64,000 nt of DNA from Deltaproteobacteria bacterium (lineage in GTDB: Bacteria; Myxococcota_A; Polyangia; Polyangiales; JADJMO01), in contig JANYDK010000081.1 in the NCBI GenBank assembly GCA_025363655.1, positions 119,558 through 183,557 of the forward strand. Reading direction: 5' to 3'. This document shows, piece by piece, positions 34,684 through 44,000 of this stretch. Numbering within the stretch: the stretch's first letter is position 1; every line of letters starts with the position of its first letter. Made by a program: the position numbers and the translations under genes. Under the pieces are notes generated by a model, which was given only the letters and a program-made list of their open reading frames with translations, was not told the origin of the DNA and made no database searches.

Positions 34684-35427
34684 ATGGTCGAACCCGGCAA
34701 AAAGCCCGTACGATTCGCCCTCCGGGTGGAGGACCGCCTACCGCTCAGCGTCGCCGTCTCCAGGCAGCTGCGTGAGGCCATCGTCTCCGGCAAGGTCTCG
34801 GTCGGTGACGAGCTGCCGAGCGAGAAGGAGTTGGGCGAGCAGCTGAAGGTCGGACGCTCCACGGTGCGCGAAGCGTTGCGCATTCTCCAGGCGCAGGGCC
34901 TCGTCTCCGGCGGCGACACCGTCTCCACCCAGCGCCCCCGGGTGAGCCGCGACTCCACCTTGAGCACCGCCGCCCAGGCGATCGAAAACGTGGTGCGCCT
35001 CGGTCAAATCCCGCTGGACGATTTGGTCGAGCTGCGCGTCGTCATCGAGGGCGCGGCCGTCGAGAGCGCGGCCGACGAGCCCGACGACGCCGCGCTGATC
35101 GCCGCGCGAGAAGCGCTCGAGACGATGCAGCGCCCGAAGCTCGACGTCGAGACCTTCCGCGCCGCCGACATCCTCTTCCACCAGAGTCTCGCCGCTGCGA
35201 GCGGCAACGCCGCCTTTCCGCTGGTGATGGGCGTCCTCCGCAGCGCCATCTCGGCACACCTCGGCGAGGCGCTCGACAAGGTTCCCCACGTGCAGAAGAC
35301 GATGGCCGCGCTCACCCGCGAGCACGCAGCCATCCTCGAAGCCGTCGCGCGCGCTCACCGCAAGCTCGCCCGCACGCTGGTGACCGAGCACATCCGCGGC
35401 TTCTACGCCGGGCGACGCGCGCCATGA
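34684..35427 (+). CDS. GntR-family regulator, FadR subfamily
   Basis: A 247-residue protein: winged helix-turn-helix at about 20-85 (LREAIVSGKVSVGDELPSE, RSTVREALRILQAQGLV) and an all-helical FCD effector domain at about 110-240, with LDDLVELRVVIEGAAVESA and HEAILEAV-type metal-binding His positions (FHQSLAAASGN, REHAAILEAV). FadR-type FCD proteins sense small carboxylic acids. It overlaps the GlcD-type oxidase by four bases (ATGA), and a matching operator precedes it, so it very likely controls oxidation of a hydroxy acid and itself. Confidence 0.92.
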   Translation: MVEPGKKPVRFALRVEDRLPLSVAVSRQLREAIVSGKVSVGDELPSEKELGEQLKVGRSTVREALRILQAQGLVSGGDTVSTQRPRVSRDSTLSTAAQAIENVVRLGQIPLDDLVELRVVIEGAAVESAADEPDDAALIAAREALETMQRPKLDVETFRAADILFHQSLAAASGNAAFPLVMGVLRSAISAHLGEALDKVPHVQKTMAALTREHAAILEAVARAHRKLARTLVTEHIRGFYAGRRAP

Positions 35428-36788
35428 CCGCGCCGTGGATCGCCGAGCTCGCAGCGTGTCTGCCGAACGGCGCGGCGGCGAGCGATCCCGACGTGCTCGC
35501 TTCGTACTCGCGTGATCAGGCGCCGCTCGCGCCGGCAGGTACGCCGATGGCGCTGGTGCGTGCGAAATCGGTGGACGACGTGGTCGCCACCCTCCGCTTC
35601 GCGCACGAGCGTCGCATCCCGGTGGTGACGCGTGCGGCCGGCACTGGTCTCGCGGGCGGCGCGAACGCCGTCGACGGCTGCATCATCCTCCTCGTCAGCG
35701 CGCTCGATCGCATCCTTCGCATCGACGAAGCGACGCGCACCGCAGTGGTCGAGCCTGGCGTCCTCAACGGCGTCCTCGCCAAGGCCGCTGCCGCGCGAGG
35801 GCTCTACTACGCGCCCGATCCCGCGAGCCGCGACATCTCGACCATCGGCGGCAACATCGCCACCAACGCCGGCGGCTCCTGCTGCCTGAAATACGGGGTC
35901 ACCGGCGATCACGTGGCGGCGCTCGAGGCGGTGCTCGCCGACGGCACGCGTATCCGCACCGGCGCGCTCACCGAGAAGAACGTCGCCGGGCTCGATCTCA
36001 CGCGCCTCCTCGTCGGCTCCGAGGGCACGCTCGCGGTCATCGTCGGCGCGACCGTGAGACTCCTCCGCGCGCGCCACGCTCCTTCGACGCTGGTGGCCTT
36101 CTTCAGCTCGATGCCGAACGCCGCTGCAGCCATCGCCGCGATGGACGCCACCGCCGACCTCTCCCTCATCGAGGTGATGGACCACGTCACCATCGAGGCC
36201 GTCGAAGCGCTCACCCACATGAGCCTCGACACGAACGCGGCAGCGATGGTCCTCGCGCAGAGCGACGCTACGGACGCGGCCGAGGTCATCGCCCGCTGCC
36301 AAGAGCTCTGCCACGCGCACGACGCCATCGACGTCATGTGCACCGATGACGCCGAAGAAGGCCGCTTGCTCCTCGCCGCCCGCAGATCCGCCCTCCCCGC
36401 GCTCGAACGCCTCGGCACTACCTTGCTGGACGACATCGCCGTTCCCAAGCCCGCGATGCCCGAAATGTTCGAGCGCATCCAACGCACGGCCGAACGACAC
36501 CAGCTCGTCATCGGCACCTTCGGTCACGCCGGCGACGGCAACCTCCATCCCACCATCGTCTTCGACGCGAGCCGACCCGAGTCGAAGAAGGCGGCGTTCG
36601 CGGCGTTCGACGAGATCGTTCGCGATGCGCTCGCCCTCGAGGGGACGATCACGGGAGAGCATGGGGTGGGGTCGTTGAAGAGGGGGTATCTCGGGGAGAT
36701 GGTCGGGGAGGTGGAGAGGGAGTTGATGGGGAGGATCAAGGCGGCGTTCGATCCGCGGGGAATTTTGAATCCTGGGAAGGGGATTTGA
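35424..36788 (+). CDS. FAD-linked oxidase of the GlcD family (hydroxy-acid dehydrogenase)
   Basis: A 454-residue flavoprotein. The FAD-binding_4 domain is at about 35-210: PVVTRAAGTGLAGGA, then DISTIGGNIATNAGG and GLDLTRLLVGSEGTLA. The C-terminal FAD-oxidase domain holds FGHAGDGNLHPTI and ends GRIKAAFDPRGILNPGK. This is the glycolate/D-lactate dehydrogenase group; the exact substrate cannot be told. GlcE and GlcF partners are not adjacent, so it may act as a stand-alone enzyme passing electrons to a quinone or cytochrome. Translationally coupled to the FadR-type regulator. Confidence 0.92.
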   Translation: MTAPWIAELAACLPNGAAASDPDVLASYSRDQAPLAPAGTPMALVRAKSVDDVVATLRFAHERRIPVVTRAAGTGLAGGANAVDGCIILLVSALDRILRIDEATRTAVVEPGVLNGVLAKAAAARGLYYAPDPASRDISTIGGNIATNAGGSCCLKYGVTGDHVAALEAVLADGTRIRTGALTEKNVAGLDLTRLLVGSEGTLAVIVGATVRLLRARHAPSTLVAFFSSMPNAAAAIAAMDATADLSLIEVMDHVTIEAVEALTHMSLDTNAAAMVLAQSDATDAAEVIARCQELCHAHDAIDVMCTDDAEEGRLLLAARRSALPALERLGTTLLDDIAVPKPAMPEMFERIQRTAERHQLVIGTFGHAGDGNLHPTIVFDASRPESKKAAFAAFDEIVRDALALEGTITGEHGVGSLKRGYLGEMVGEVERELMGRIKAAFDPRGILNPGKGI

Positions 36789-36906
36789 GCGCAGGCGAAA
36801 GGCGCACAAAAAGCCGAACGCGCGCGGATCTCTCGATCCATGCGCGCCCGACTTTCCTCCTACTGACCGGTCCGTGGCTCCGTCATCGTCTTCATCGTCT
36901 TCATCA

Positions 36907-37608
36907 TCACGCGGGCGTGCAGCTCTTGTTGGTCTGGAACTCGACTGACTTCATCGTGTTGTTGGTCTTGTTGCTCTCGAGGACCGTGCTCGTCGCGTTG
37001 GCGGTCGCCTGGAGATAGTCGGCGTTGCCTTGGGCGATGTTGACGGTGACGGTCGCCGAAGCGCCTTTGGCTAGGGCGGGGACGTTGGCGTCGACGCTGG
37101 CGACGGGCGTCGAGAAGCACTTGAGCGACTGGACGCGGACGACCGAGGCGCCGGCATCGACCCAGAAATTGTGGTTGGCGACGGTGACCGAGGCGGTCGT
37201 CGGGCTCGTCCACTTCACGGCGGTGACCACGAGGTCGGGCTCGCCCGGGTTGAAGTGCGCGGTGCACGTGTAGCCGTTGGTCTGGCCGCCTTCGATCACG
37301 CTGACAGAGCCGCCGATGGCGAGCGGCGCCGCGAGGGTGAGGCTGCCCGAGCCACCATCGTTGGTGTTCCACGCGATCTTCATTCCCTTCGGCAACATCG
37401 CCGAGGTCGTGTTGGTGATCTTGTGGTTGCGGTGCTGGACGTCGGAAGCGCCGGGGCCGCTGCAGCCGAGCGCGATCGTCGGCATCAAGGTGAGCGCAGG
37501 CGACAGCTTGATTTCGGCGAGGGGGCTCGCGGGACTGGCGTTGGCGCTGACGGGGACGACGAGCGCGGCGAACGCAGCACACACCACGAGCTTGAGGCTC
37601 TTGTTCAT
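36907..37608 (-). CDS. secreted CARDB-like adhesive/structural domain protein
   Basis: A 233-residue protein with a clear Sec signal peptide (1-24, cleavage near ANA-SPA) and GGAGAG before the ATG. The mature part is beta-strand rich in Thr, Val, Ala and Asn; two Ig-like repeats can be seen, the second ending in VLESNKTNNT, the pattern of CARDB modules (ending NNxNN or similar). Single Cys residues at about 49, 115 and 165 and one near the end may form disulfides. It is probably exported and non-enzymatic. It is divergent from the heme-sensor kinase gene. Confidence 0.75.
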   Translation of the reverse strand: MNKSLKLVVCAAFAALVVPVSANASPASPLAEIKLSPALTLMPTIALGCSGPGASDVQHRNHKITNTTSAMLPKGMKIAWNTNDGGSGSLTLAAPLAIGGSVSVIEGGQTNGYTCTAHFNPGEPDLVVTAVKWTSPTTASVTVANHNFWVDAGASVVRVQSLKCFSTPVASVDANVPALAKGASATVTVNIAQGNADYLQATANATSTVLESNKTNNTMKSVEFQTNKSCTPA

Positions 37609-37664
37609 TTGACTCTCCTTGGCTCCTCACGTGGGTCACACGCGGGAAAGGGTCGTTGACTGCC

Positions 37665-37704
37665 AATCACGAGCGCTCGCATGAGCGCGAAGCGTTTCGT
37701 GATT
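37665..37704. other. nested inverted repeat in the divergent gap
   Basis: AATCACGA (37665-37672) pairs with TCGTGATT (37697-37704); inside, GCGCTC (37673-37678) pairs with GAGCGC (37683-37688) around a GCAT loop. The two stems abut on the left and are split by an 8-base bulge on the right. The element lies 56 bases before the CARDB-like start and about 200 before the kinase start. It may be an RNA leader structure or a protein-binding site. The remainder of 37609-37906 shows no convincing gene. Confidence 0.5.
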
Positions 37705-37906
37705 CGCGAAGATGAGTCGGGGCCAGAGACGAGATCGTTACGGACGAGCAAGGGCGCTCGAAGCGAGCCTGAAATCAGCCGCGGCGGGCGCTCGAGACGC
37801 CTACATCGGAACAGGTGCACCACGAGTCATTCGAGGCGGATGTCGAGATCGCCAACAGCCGCTGAGCACACGATGCGCGCGTCCATTCCGAGCTACGCTC
37901 CGGCTC

Positions 37907-39919
37907 GTGGATACGCCGGGCTCGACACCGCGGGCGACGTACGGTCCAGGAGGCAGCGAGACGATCAGCGATGCGCCTTCGAGCGCGTCGAGCGCACCGT
38001 CGTCGAGCTCGTCTGCAGGAGCACGCCGCGTCGAGAGTGGTGACGGCATCGAGTACTCCGACGGGGTCACGCATTCGTCGTGGCCGAACACCACGCCCGA
38101 CAGCCGCCCGGCGACGAGCGAGCGGCCGCCGGGCAGTCGACGCCTCCATCTCCCCTACGCCTCGACCGACGTCAAAGTCCGCATCGGTTCGTACGACGTG
38201 CTCGAAGAGCTCGGGCGCGGCGGCATGGGCACCGTGCATCGCGCCTACTCGCTGAAGCTCTCGCGCTTCGTCGCGCTCAAGGTCTTCACGCCACGCCGCG
38301 CAGCCACCGAAATCGACGTGGTGCGCTTTCGCAACGAGGTGATGCTCGCCGGTCGCCTCAAGCACCCCAATGTCGTCACCGTCTACGACTCGGGAGAGGA
38401 AGGCGGGAAGATCTTCTTCGCGATGGACTACGTCGACGGGGGCAGCCTCGGCGAATACATCCGCGAAGCAGGCGGACCGAAAGACGCGACACACGCGAAG
38501 AAGACGGGAAAAGAGCTGCCGAAGGAGCTCGTCCCGATCATCATCAAGGTCGCCCGGGCGCTCGATTTCGCGCACCAGAAGGGCGTCATCCATCGCGACA
38601 TCAAGCCCGACAACATCTTGCTCGGTCGCGATCTCGAGCCCTTCATCAGCGACTTCGGCCTCGCCAAGATGACCGCCGAGGCGCACGACCTGACGCGCGA
38701 CGGCAAGGCGCTCGGCACGCCCTTCTACATGCCGCCCGAGCAAGCGAACGGCGAGCTCGCGCACGTCGGACCGCGCAGCGACGTCTACTCGCTCGGCGCC
38801 ACGCTCTACCACCTGCTCACCGGCGCGCCGCCCTTCAACGCGCCGACCGAGCTGCTCCTCCTCGCGAGCATCACCCACAAGGAGCCGGTCCATCCCGTGA
38901 AGATGGCGAAGCAGACGCTCGATCGCGATCTGCCACCCGACCTCGCGACCATCTGCCTCAAGGCGATGGAGAAAGAAGCATCGCGTCGTTATGAATCTGC
39001 GGCGGCGCTCGCCGACGATTTGCAGCGCTTCCTCGAAGGCGACGTGATTCGCGCGCGGCCAGCCGGCTTCGTCGAGCGCGCACAGAAGACGTTGCGAAGG
39101 CGCCGCGGCCTCATGACCGGGGTGCTCGCGACCGCCCTCGTGCTCGCCACTTTGGTGGCCGCGTTCGGCGTCCTCACGGTCGACAGCGTCACGCGAAGCA
39201 GCCGCTCACTGGTGGAGTTCGGCTACCAGGACGCCCTCCAACAGGCCGCCACCGTCGAGCGGGCGATTCGCGTCAACATGCTGGAGGGGCGCGCCGATCA
39301 AGCGAGGCTCCTCCTTCAACAGCTGGCGATGACGGAAGGCGCCGGGCAAATCCAGGTGCTGCGCACCGACAGGCAGCTCGCGTACACGGACATGGAGACG
39401 CGCGACAAGGTGAAGGCGAACCTCGCGAGCGAGAAGGTGCTCGAACGCATCCGCACCGAGTTTCCCGAGATGTTGCCGACCATCGAGATGCTCAAGTCGG
39501 CGGCCTTTCCCAACATCGAGCACAACCCGCAGAGCCCGCAGCTGGTCGAGGTCGATCGCAAGGCGTGGCGCGAGGCGCTCCTCACCGGCAAACCGCAGCA
39601 CTACGACGAGGTCACGCCGAGCGGCACTTCGACCGTGGTTTTGTGGCCGATCGAGAACAGCGCGCAGTGTCGGGTCTGTCACAGCTCTCCCGAGCAAGAC
39701 AGCTACGGCTACGATCCGATCCGCGCGGTGGTGGTGGTGAAACGCTCGCAAGAAGACGTGCTGCGCGTGGTCCGCGACAATCGCAACGCCACCTTGCGCA
39801 TCGGCGCCATCGCCGCGGCGGCGCTCGTCGGGCTGATGATTTTCTTCTACAAGGTGTTGGGGATGAGGCCGCGCGGGGAACGCTTCGGCGTCGTCGAGCG
39901 GAGGGGGAAGGCGCCATGA
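37907..39919 (+). CDS. membrane Ser/Thr kinase with periplasmic c-type heme sensor domain
   Basis: A ~670-residue protein. A Ser/Pro-rich N-terminus leads to a complete kinase domain at about 93-370: ELGRGGMGTVHRAYS, VALKVF, IHRDIKPDNILL, SDFGLAKM, GTPFYMPPEQ. A membrane helix follows near 400-425, then a ~195-residue extracytoplasmic part, and a second helix near 630-650 with a short tail. The extracytoplasmic part holds CRVCH (588-592), a covalent heme c site, in a setting (WPIENSAQCRVCH, then VVVVKRSQEDVLRVVRDNR) like the heme sensor domains of some histidine kinases and chemoreceptors. It overlaps a di-heme peroxidase gene (ATGA). The start is uncertain: GTG 37907 is preferred; ATG 37712 is possible. 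Confidence 0.88.
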   Translation: MDTPGSTPRATYGPGGSETISDAPSSASSAPSSSSSAGARRVESGDGIEYSDGVTHSSWPNTTPDSRPATSERPPGSRRLHLPYASTDVKVRIGSYDVLEELGRGGMGTVHRAYSLKLSRFVALKVFTPRRAATEIDVVRFRNEVMLAGRLKHPNVVTVYDSGEEGGKIFFAMDYVDGGSLGEYIREAGGPKDATHAKKTGKELPKELVPIIIKVARALDFAHQKGVIHRDIKPDNILLGRDLEPFISDFGLAKMTAEAHDLTRDGKALGTPFYMPPEQANGELAHVGPRSDVYSLGATLYHLLTGAPPFNAPTELLLLASITHKEPVHPVKMAKQTLDRDLPPDLATICLKAMEKEASRRYESAAALADDLQRFLEGDVIRARPAGFVERAQKTLRRRRGLMTGVLATALVLATLVAAFGVLTVDSVTRSSRSLVEFGYQDALQQAATVERAIRVNMLEGRADQARLLLQQLAMTEGAGQIQVLRTDRQLAYTDMETRDKVKANLASEKVLERIRTEFPEMLPTIEMLKSAAFPNIEHNPQSPQLVEVDRKAWREALLTGKPQHYDEVTPSGTSTVVLWPIENSAQCRVCHSSPEQDSYGYDPIRAVVVVKRSQEDVLRVVRDNRNATLRIGAIAAAALVGLMIFFYKVLGMRPRGERFGVVERRGKAP

Positions 39920-40947
39920 AGAGGGCCGCTGCGATCACCCTCGCCTCCATTGCGCTCGCCATCGCGTCGGCGTCCGCATGCAAGAAGAACGGTCCGCCGC
40001 CTCCTCCGGCGCAAGAGCTGATCGCGATTCCTGCGACGCCGCGCGGGCTCCCCGAGTTGCCACCGCCGCCGGCCGACAACCCGACGACGCTGGAGAAGGT
40101 CGTCCTCGGTCGCATGCTCTTCTTCGACGAGCGGCTCTCGTTGCACGACGACATGGCTTGCACGGAGTGCCACAAGCCCGATCATGGGTGGTCGACCACG
40201 TCATCGTCGAGCGTGAACGCGCTCGGGGGTCGCACGCGTCGGAAGTCGATGAGCGTGCTCAACGCCGGCTACTCGCCCTGGCCGACGTGGGATGGGCGCG
40301 TCACCAGCATCGAGGGTGTCGCGCGCATCGCCTGGACCAAGCAGCTCGGCGCCGATCCACCCGCCGTCGCGAAGAAATTGGCTGGAATTTCCGGGTATGG
40401 AGAGCTCTTCCAGAAGGCGTTCGGGCAAGCTCCGAGCGAGCAGAACATCCTCTGGGCGCTCGGCGCCTTCGTGCGTGCGCTCCGCTCCGGCGACTCTCCG
40501 TACGATCGCGGCGCGCTCTCGGACGCAGCTGCGCGGGGGCAGAAGCTCTTCGAATCGCTCGGGTGCAACGGGTGTCACTCCGGCGCGCGCTTCACCGACG
40601 ACGGTTTCCACGACTGCGGGGTCGGCCTCGGAAAGACGGGCCCCGAGCTCGATCTCGGGCGCGGCGAGTTCACGAAGAAGAAGGAAGACGAGGGGAAGTT
40701 CCGCACCCCCAGCCTCCGCGACGTCGCGCGCAGTTCGCCCTATTTTCACGACGGATCGGCAGCGACGTTGGCCGACGCGGTGCGCTTCATGGCCAAGGGA
40801 GGCGCGCCCCACGAGGGCCTCGACGAGAAGCTGAAGACGCGCGAGACGAGCGACGCCGAGGTCGCCGATTTGGTCGCGTTCCTCGGCGCGCTCAGCGGCA
40901 CGGCGACAATCGAAGGTGGGCCGCCGGGGAGGCTTCCCGGGAAGTGA
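39916..40947 (+). CDS. di-heme cytochrome c peroxidase (MauG/CcpA family) lipoprotein
   Basis: A 343-residue protein with a signal peptide ending in a probable lipobox (ASACKK, Cys22) and a Pro-rich linker. Two heme c sites are present: CTECH (82-86) and CNGCH (217-221). Other family segments are GRMLFFDERLS, WDGRVTSIEGVA and FRTPSLRDVARSSPYFHDGS. These proteins reduce H2O2 in the periplasm or carry out MauG-like oxidations. It is translationally coupled to the heme-sensor kinase, so peroxide or redox state is probably what the kinase monitors, or the peroxidase reports to it. Its stop is adjacent to that of the convergent small ORF. Confidence 0.93.
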   Translation: MKRAAAITLASIALAIASASACKKNGPPPPPAQELIAIPATPRGLPELPPPPADNPTTLEKVVLGRMLFFDERLSLHDDMACTECHKPDHGWSTTSSSSVNALGGRTRRKSMSVLNAGYSPWPTWDGRVTSIEGVARIAWTKQLGADPPAVAKKLAGISGYGELFQKAFGQAPSEQNILWALGAFVRALRSGDSPYDRGALSDAAARGQKLFESLGCNGCHSGARFTDDGFHDCGVGLGKTGPELDLGRGEFTKKKEDEGKFRTPSLRDVARSSPYFHDGSAATLADAVRFMAKGGAPHEGLDEKLKTRETSDAEVADLVAFLGALSGTATIEGGPPGRLPGK

Positions 40948-41064
40948 CTACATCGTCTGCGAGCCGTCGATGCCGCCCTTGCTCGCGTTCGCCCAGGCGA
41001 TGATCGCCGCATGCTCGGGGATGGCGTCGATGACTTGATCGCCCTCTTTCGCAGCTGCCGGCAT
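40948..41064 (-). CDS. 38-residue ORF with PAAR-like N-terminus, end of the VgrG operon
   Basis: ATG at 41064 follows AGGAGC by six bases, and the frame runs 38 residues to TAG at 40948. It begins MPAAAKEGDQVID, close to the opening of PAAR-type spike-tip proteins (MPxAARxGD), but the rest of a PAAR domain is absent because the convergent peroxidase gene starts at once. It lies 35 bases after the large cargo gene. It may be a true small protein or a remnant of a PAAR gene. Confidence 0.5.
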   Translation of the reverse strand: MPAAAKEGDQVIDAIPEHAAIIAWANASKGGIDGSQTM

Positions 41065-41099
41065 GATCGCTCCTCGTCGTTACTCTTGCGCTCTACGTT

Positions 41100-44000
41100 T
41101 TACGGCTCGTTGGCGAAGGCCAGACCGCCGGCGAACGGATCGGTCGTGCGTACGCGCTGCTCGTAGTTACGCGCGAGGCGGCACACTTGTTTCGTCTCTT
41201 CTTCGAGGCGCACCATCCGGCTCGCCGAGCGCGATCCGACGCGGTGCTCGGCGCGACTGCCGCCGAATTCGTCGCCGAACTCGTGGTTCAGCGCCTTGGT
41301 GAACGCGACCTCGAGCTTCTCGGTGAAGTAGTACGGCTCGATGCAGACCTTGGCGATGCTGAAGCCGAGGTAGGCGATCGAGCAGGCGACGCCGATCGGC
41401 GCCGTGGCGGCGAATGCTGCCGCAAAACCGACGCCTCCGAGGATGACGTCGGTGCCGACGATCACCGTGGTGGCGACGCACGCCGCGACGTTGGTCGTCG
41501 CTTGCACCGTTTGGAGGACGCCGAGCAGCGGCTGACGATTGTCGAACGACTTCGGCACTTGATACGCGAGGTAGACCGCATCGGCGAAGCTCGCCAGAAC
41601 GACCACCGAGCCGAGCGTCGCGCCGAAGTTGCCGATCGCTTCGAAGCGCTGCGCCCACTTGCCGGCGACGAGCGACTTGTTCGCGAAGTTGCACGCCCAT
41701 TCGAGCGCGCCACCGACGTTCTCGACGATCGCCGCCGTGTTCTGCGCCAGCGACAGCGCGGTGATGATTCCACCCTTCTGCCGGAGCTGATCGGAGAGGT
41801 GCGTCATCCCATCGGCGACGGCGACGATGGAGGCGAAGGCGCTGAAGAACTTCGGTACGCCATTGCCGAGCGTCACCGGCTTGGCCGAGCGGTACTTGAA
41901 CTCGGAGGCCTTGCCCTCGAGCTTGGTCACGCCGTCCATGTCGATGGTGCAGGTGATGGTCGAGGCTTCTTTGATCTTCCCCTGAACGGCCCCGAACGCG
42001 CCGCCGGAGCGCTTCCAGTAGAGCGCTTTGGCGCCTGTTTTCTCGGGGTCTACGGCCGCCTGCCGCGCCCACTTCGCCGTCTTCAGGAGCGACTTCGCCT
42101 CCGTCTTGCTCGCCGTCTTCGCCTGCGCCTCGAGCTCGGTGGCGTAGGCCTCGAGCGACTCCTTGCTCGGCGCGAACGCCGCCGAGACTTCTTTCGCGGC
42201 CGCCGCCTCGCGCAGGCCCTTGGGCACGTCCTCGCCGAGCACCTTGAGTGCGTTGCCGAGACTGCCGATGCCAGTCGCCTTCTTCAGGTCGTGGAAGAGA
42301 TCGGCGGCTCGCTCGAAGCTGTCTTTCTTCGCGCGATCTTGGACGAGGAAGAAGCCATCGACGATTCTCTCTTCGACGCCGGCGAGACCCGAGATGCGCA
42401 GTTGTTGCCGCGCGAGGCTGAGCTCGATTTTCGGCTTGAACGGCTCGAGCGTGCCGCCACCGACCTCGCTCTGTTGATTGAGAAGCACCATCGCCGAGGC
42501 GAGCTGCCGAGTGGCGTCGGCGAAGTCTTTCTTCTTCTGCTCGAGCACCACCGCCAGGAGCGACTTGGCATTGAGGACGAAGAGATCGGCGAGGGTGTCG
42601 GTCTTCCCGCCGAAGACGAGCTTGAGATACGCCTTCATCGGCGCGTCGTAGAAAGGCTCCGCCTCTTCTTTGCTCGTCGGTAGCGAATCCCACCAGAAAT
42701 AGCCGGCGGTGATCGCCAGGTGGTTGTAGCGCACGTGCAGCTCGTCACGCTCGGCGGCCGGCGTGTGCGCGCCGAGGTCGTGCATCATCGTCTTCCACGG
42801 AGCCTGCTCGGCGAGCATCCGCTGCACCTCTTGGCGAACGCGCGCGCCGTAGAAGCCCCGCAAGTGCTCGTCCTCGATGATGCGATCGCGCCACGGCTTC
42901 GCCTTTGGCTCCGGCTTGTCACCCGGCTCCCACGCCTTGCCCCGCGGGTACTCGGCGCGCCTGCTTCCAAGCGCGTAGTACTGGAACATGCTGAGCGCGA
43001 AGTCGCGATCGATGTTCGGCCACACCATCGGGTCGAGGAGGCTGCCGCTGCCGACTTCGGCGAAGGTCGGGCTCAGCGCGCTCGCGAGATTGTCGATGTC
43101 GACGACGCGCCCGATCGGGTGCTCGACGTAATACTCCTCGACGATTTTCTTGCTCGCGGTGATCCAATCGCGGCTGCTGATCGTGCAATGGACGGCATCC
43201 TTGAAGAGCGACTCGGGGAGCGCCTTGCCCGTCTTTCGGTGCCGCGCATGGGCGCAGTCGTAGGCGTAGCGACGCATCTTCTCGTTGATGTCGCGGAACG
43301 TCGACGCCTTCTTCGAGAGCTCGGTGAGCGCCTCGGACGCATGACCAGCATCGACCGAGCCACGCTGTGACTCCTCGACGGCGCCCTTCATCATGTCGAA
43401 GACGGTGTGACACCACGAGCCGTTCTCGGCGTCGTTGGCCGCGAAGGCGCTGATCAGCTCGGCGAGGTGGAGCGACGCCATCGCCGGCTTGCGCACCAGC
43501 AGTCCGTGGCCGGTAATTTGCGGCACTTTTGCCTGGGTTTTGAGCCCTTTCGCGTCGAGCCAATCCCCATCGCACGCACGAACTTCGTCGGGCGGAAGGA
43601 GCCCTTGGCGCACGCCCGGGCCGAGGAGTGAGTGCACGAGCAGCGAGAGAAGCATCTGCAGACGCGGCTCGCGACGTACGTGGTTGCGAAAGAGCCAGAC
43701 GTTCTCGGCGCCGACCACGTGATCGCGCTTGACGCAGAAGTCGGCGAAGGGATGGCTGGCGAAGAAGTGCTTCAGCTTCTCGGCGTCGAAGGCGTCGCTC
43801 GCCTCTTGGAACTGCGCCTTCGCCTTGTCGATGAGCGACTTCTCGTAGCTCCAAAAATAGCGAAACTGCGCGCCCGGCGGGAACATCGCCTTCTTGCGCG
43901 TGCGATTGTCGAGGAGCGTGCCGTTCTCGTCGAGCTCGTAGAAGACAGGCTCGCTCGCCAGGTCGGGCTCGCCGGTCGTCAGCGAAAAGGCCATCACGTG

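Noticed and set aside
37681..38043. 120-residue ORF ahead of the heme-sensor kinase
   Set aside because: Overlaps the kinase N-terminus, is very Arg/Ser-rich and lacks a ribosome site, although it begins inside the nested stem-loop; kept only as a remote possibility.
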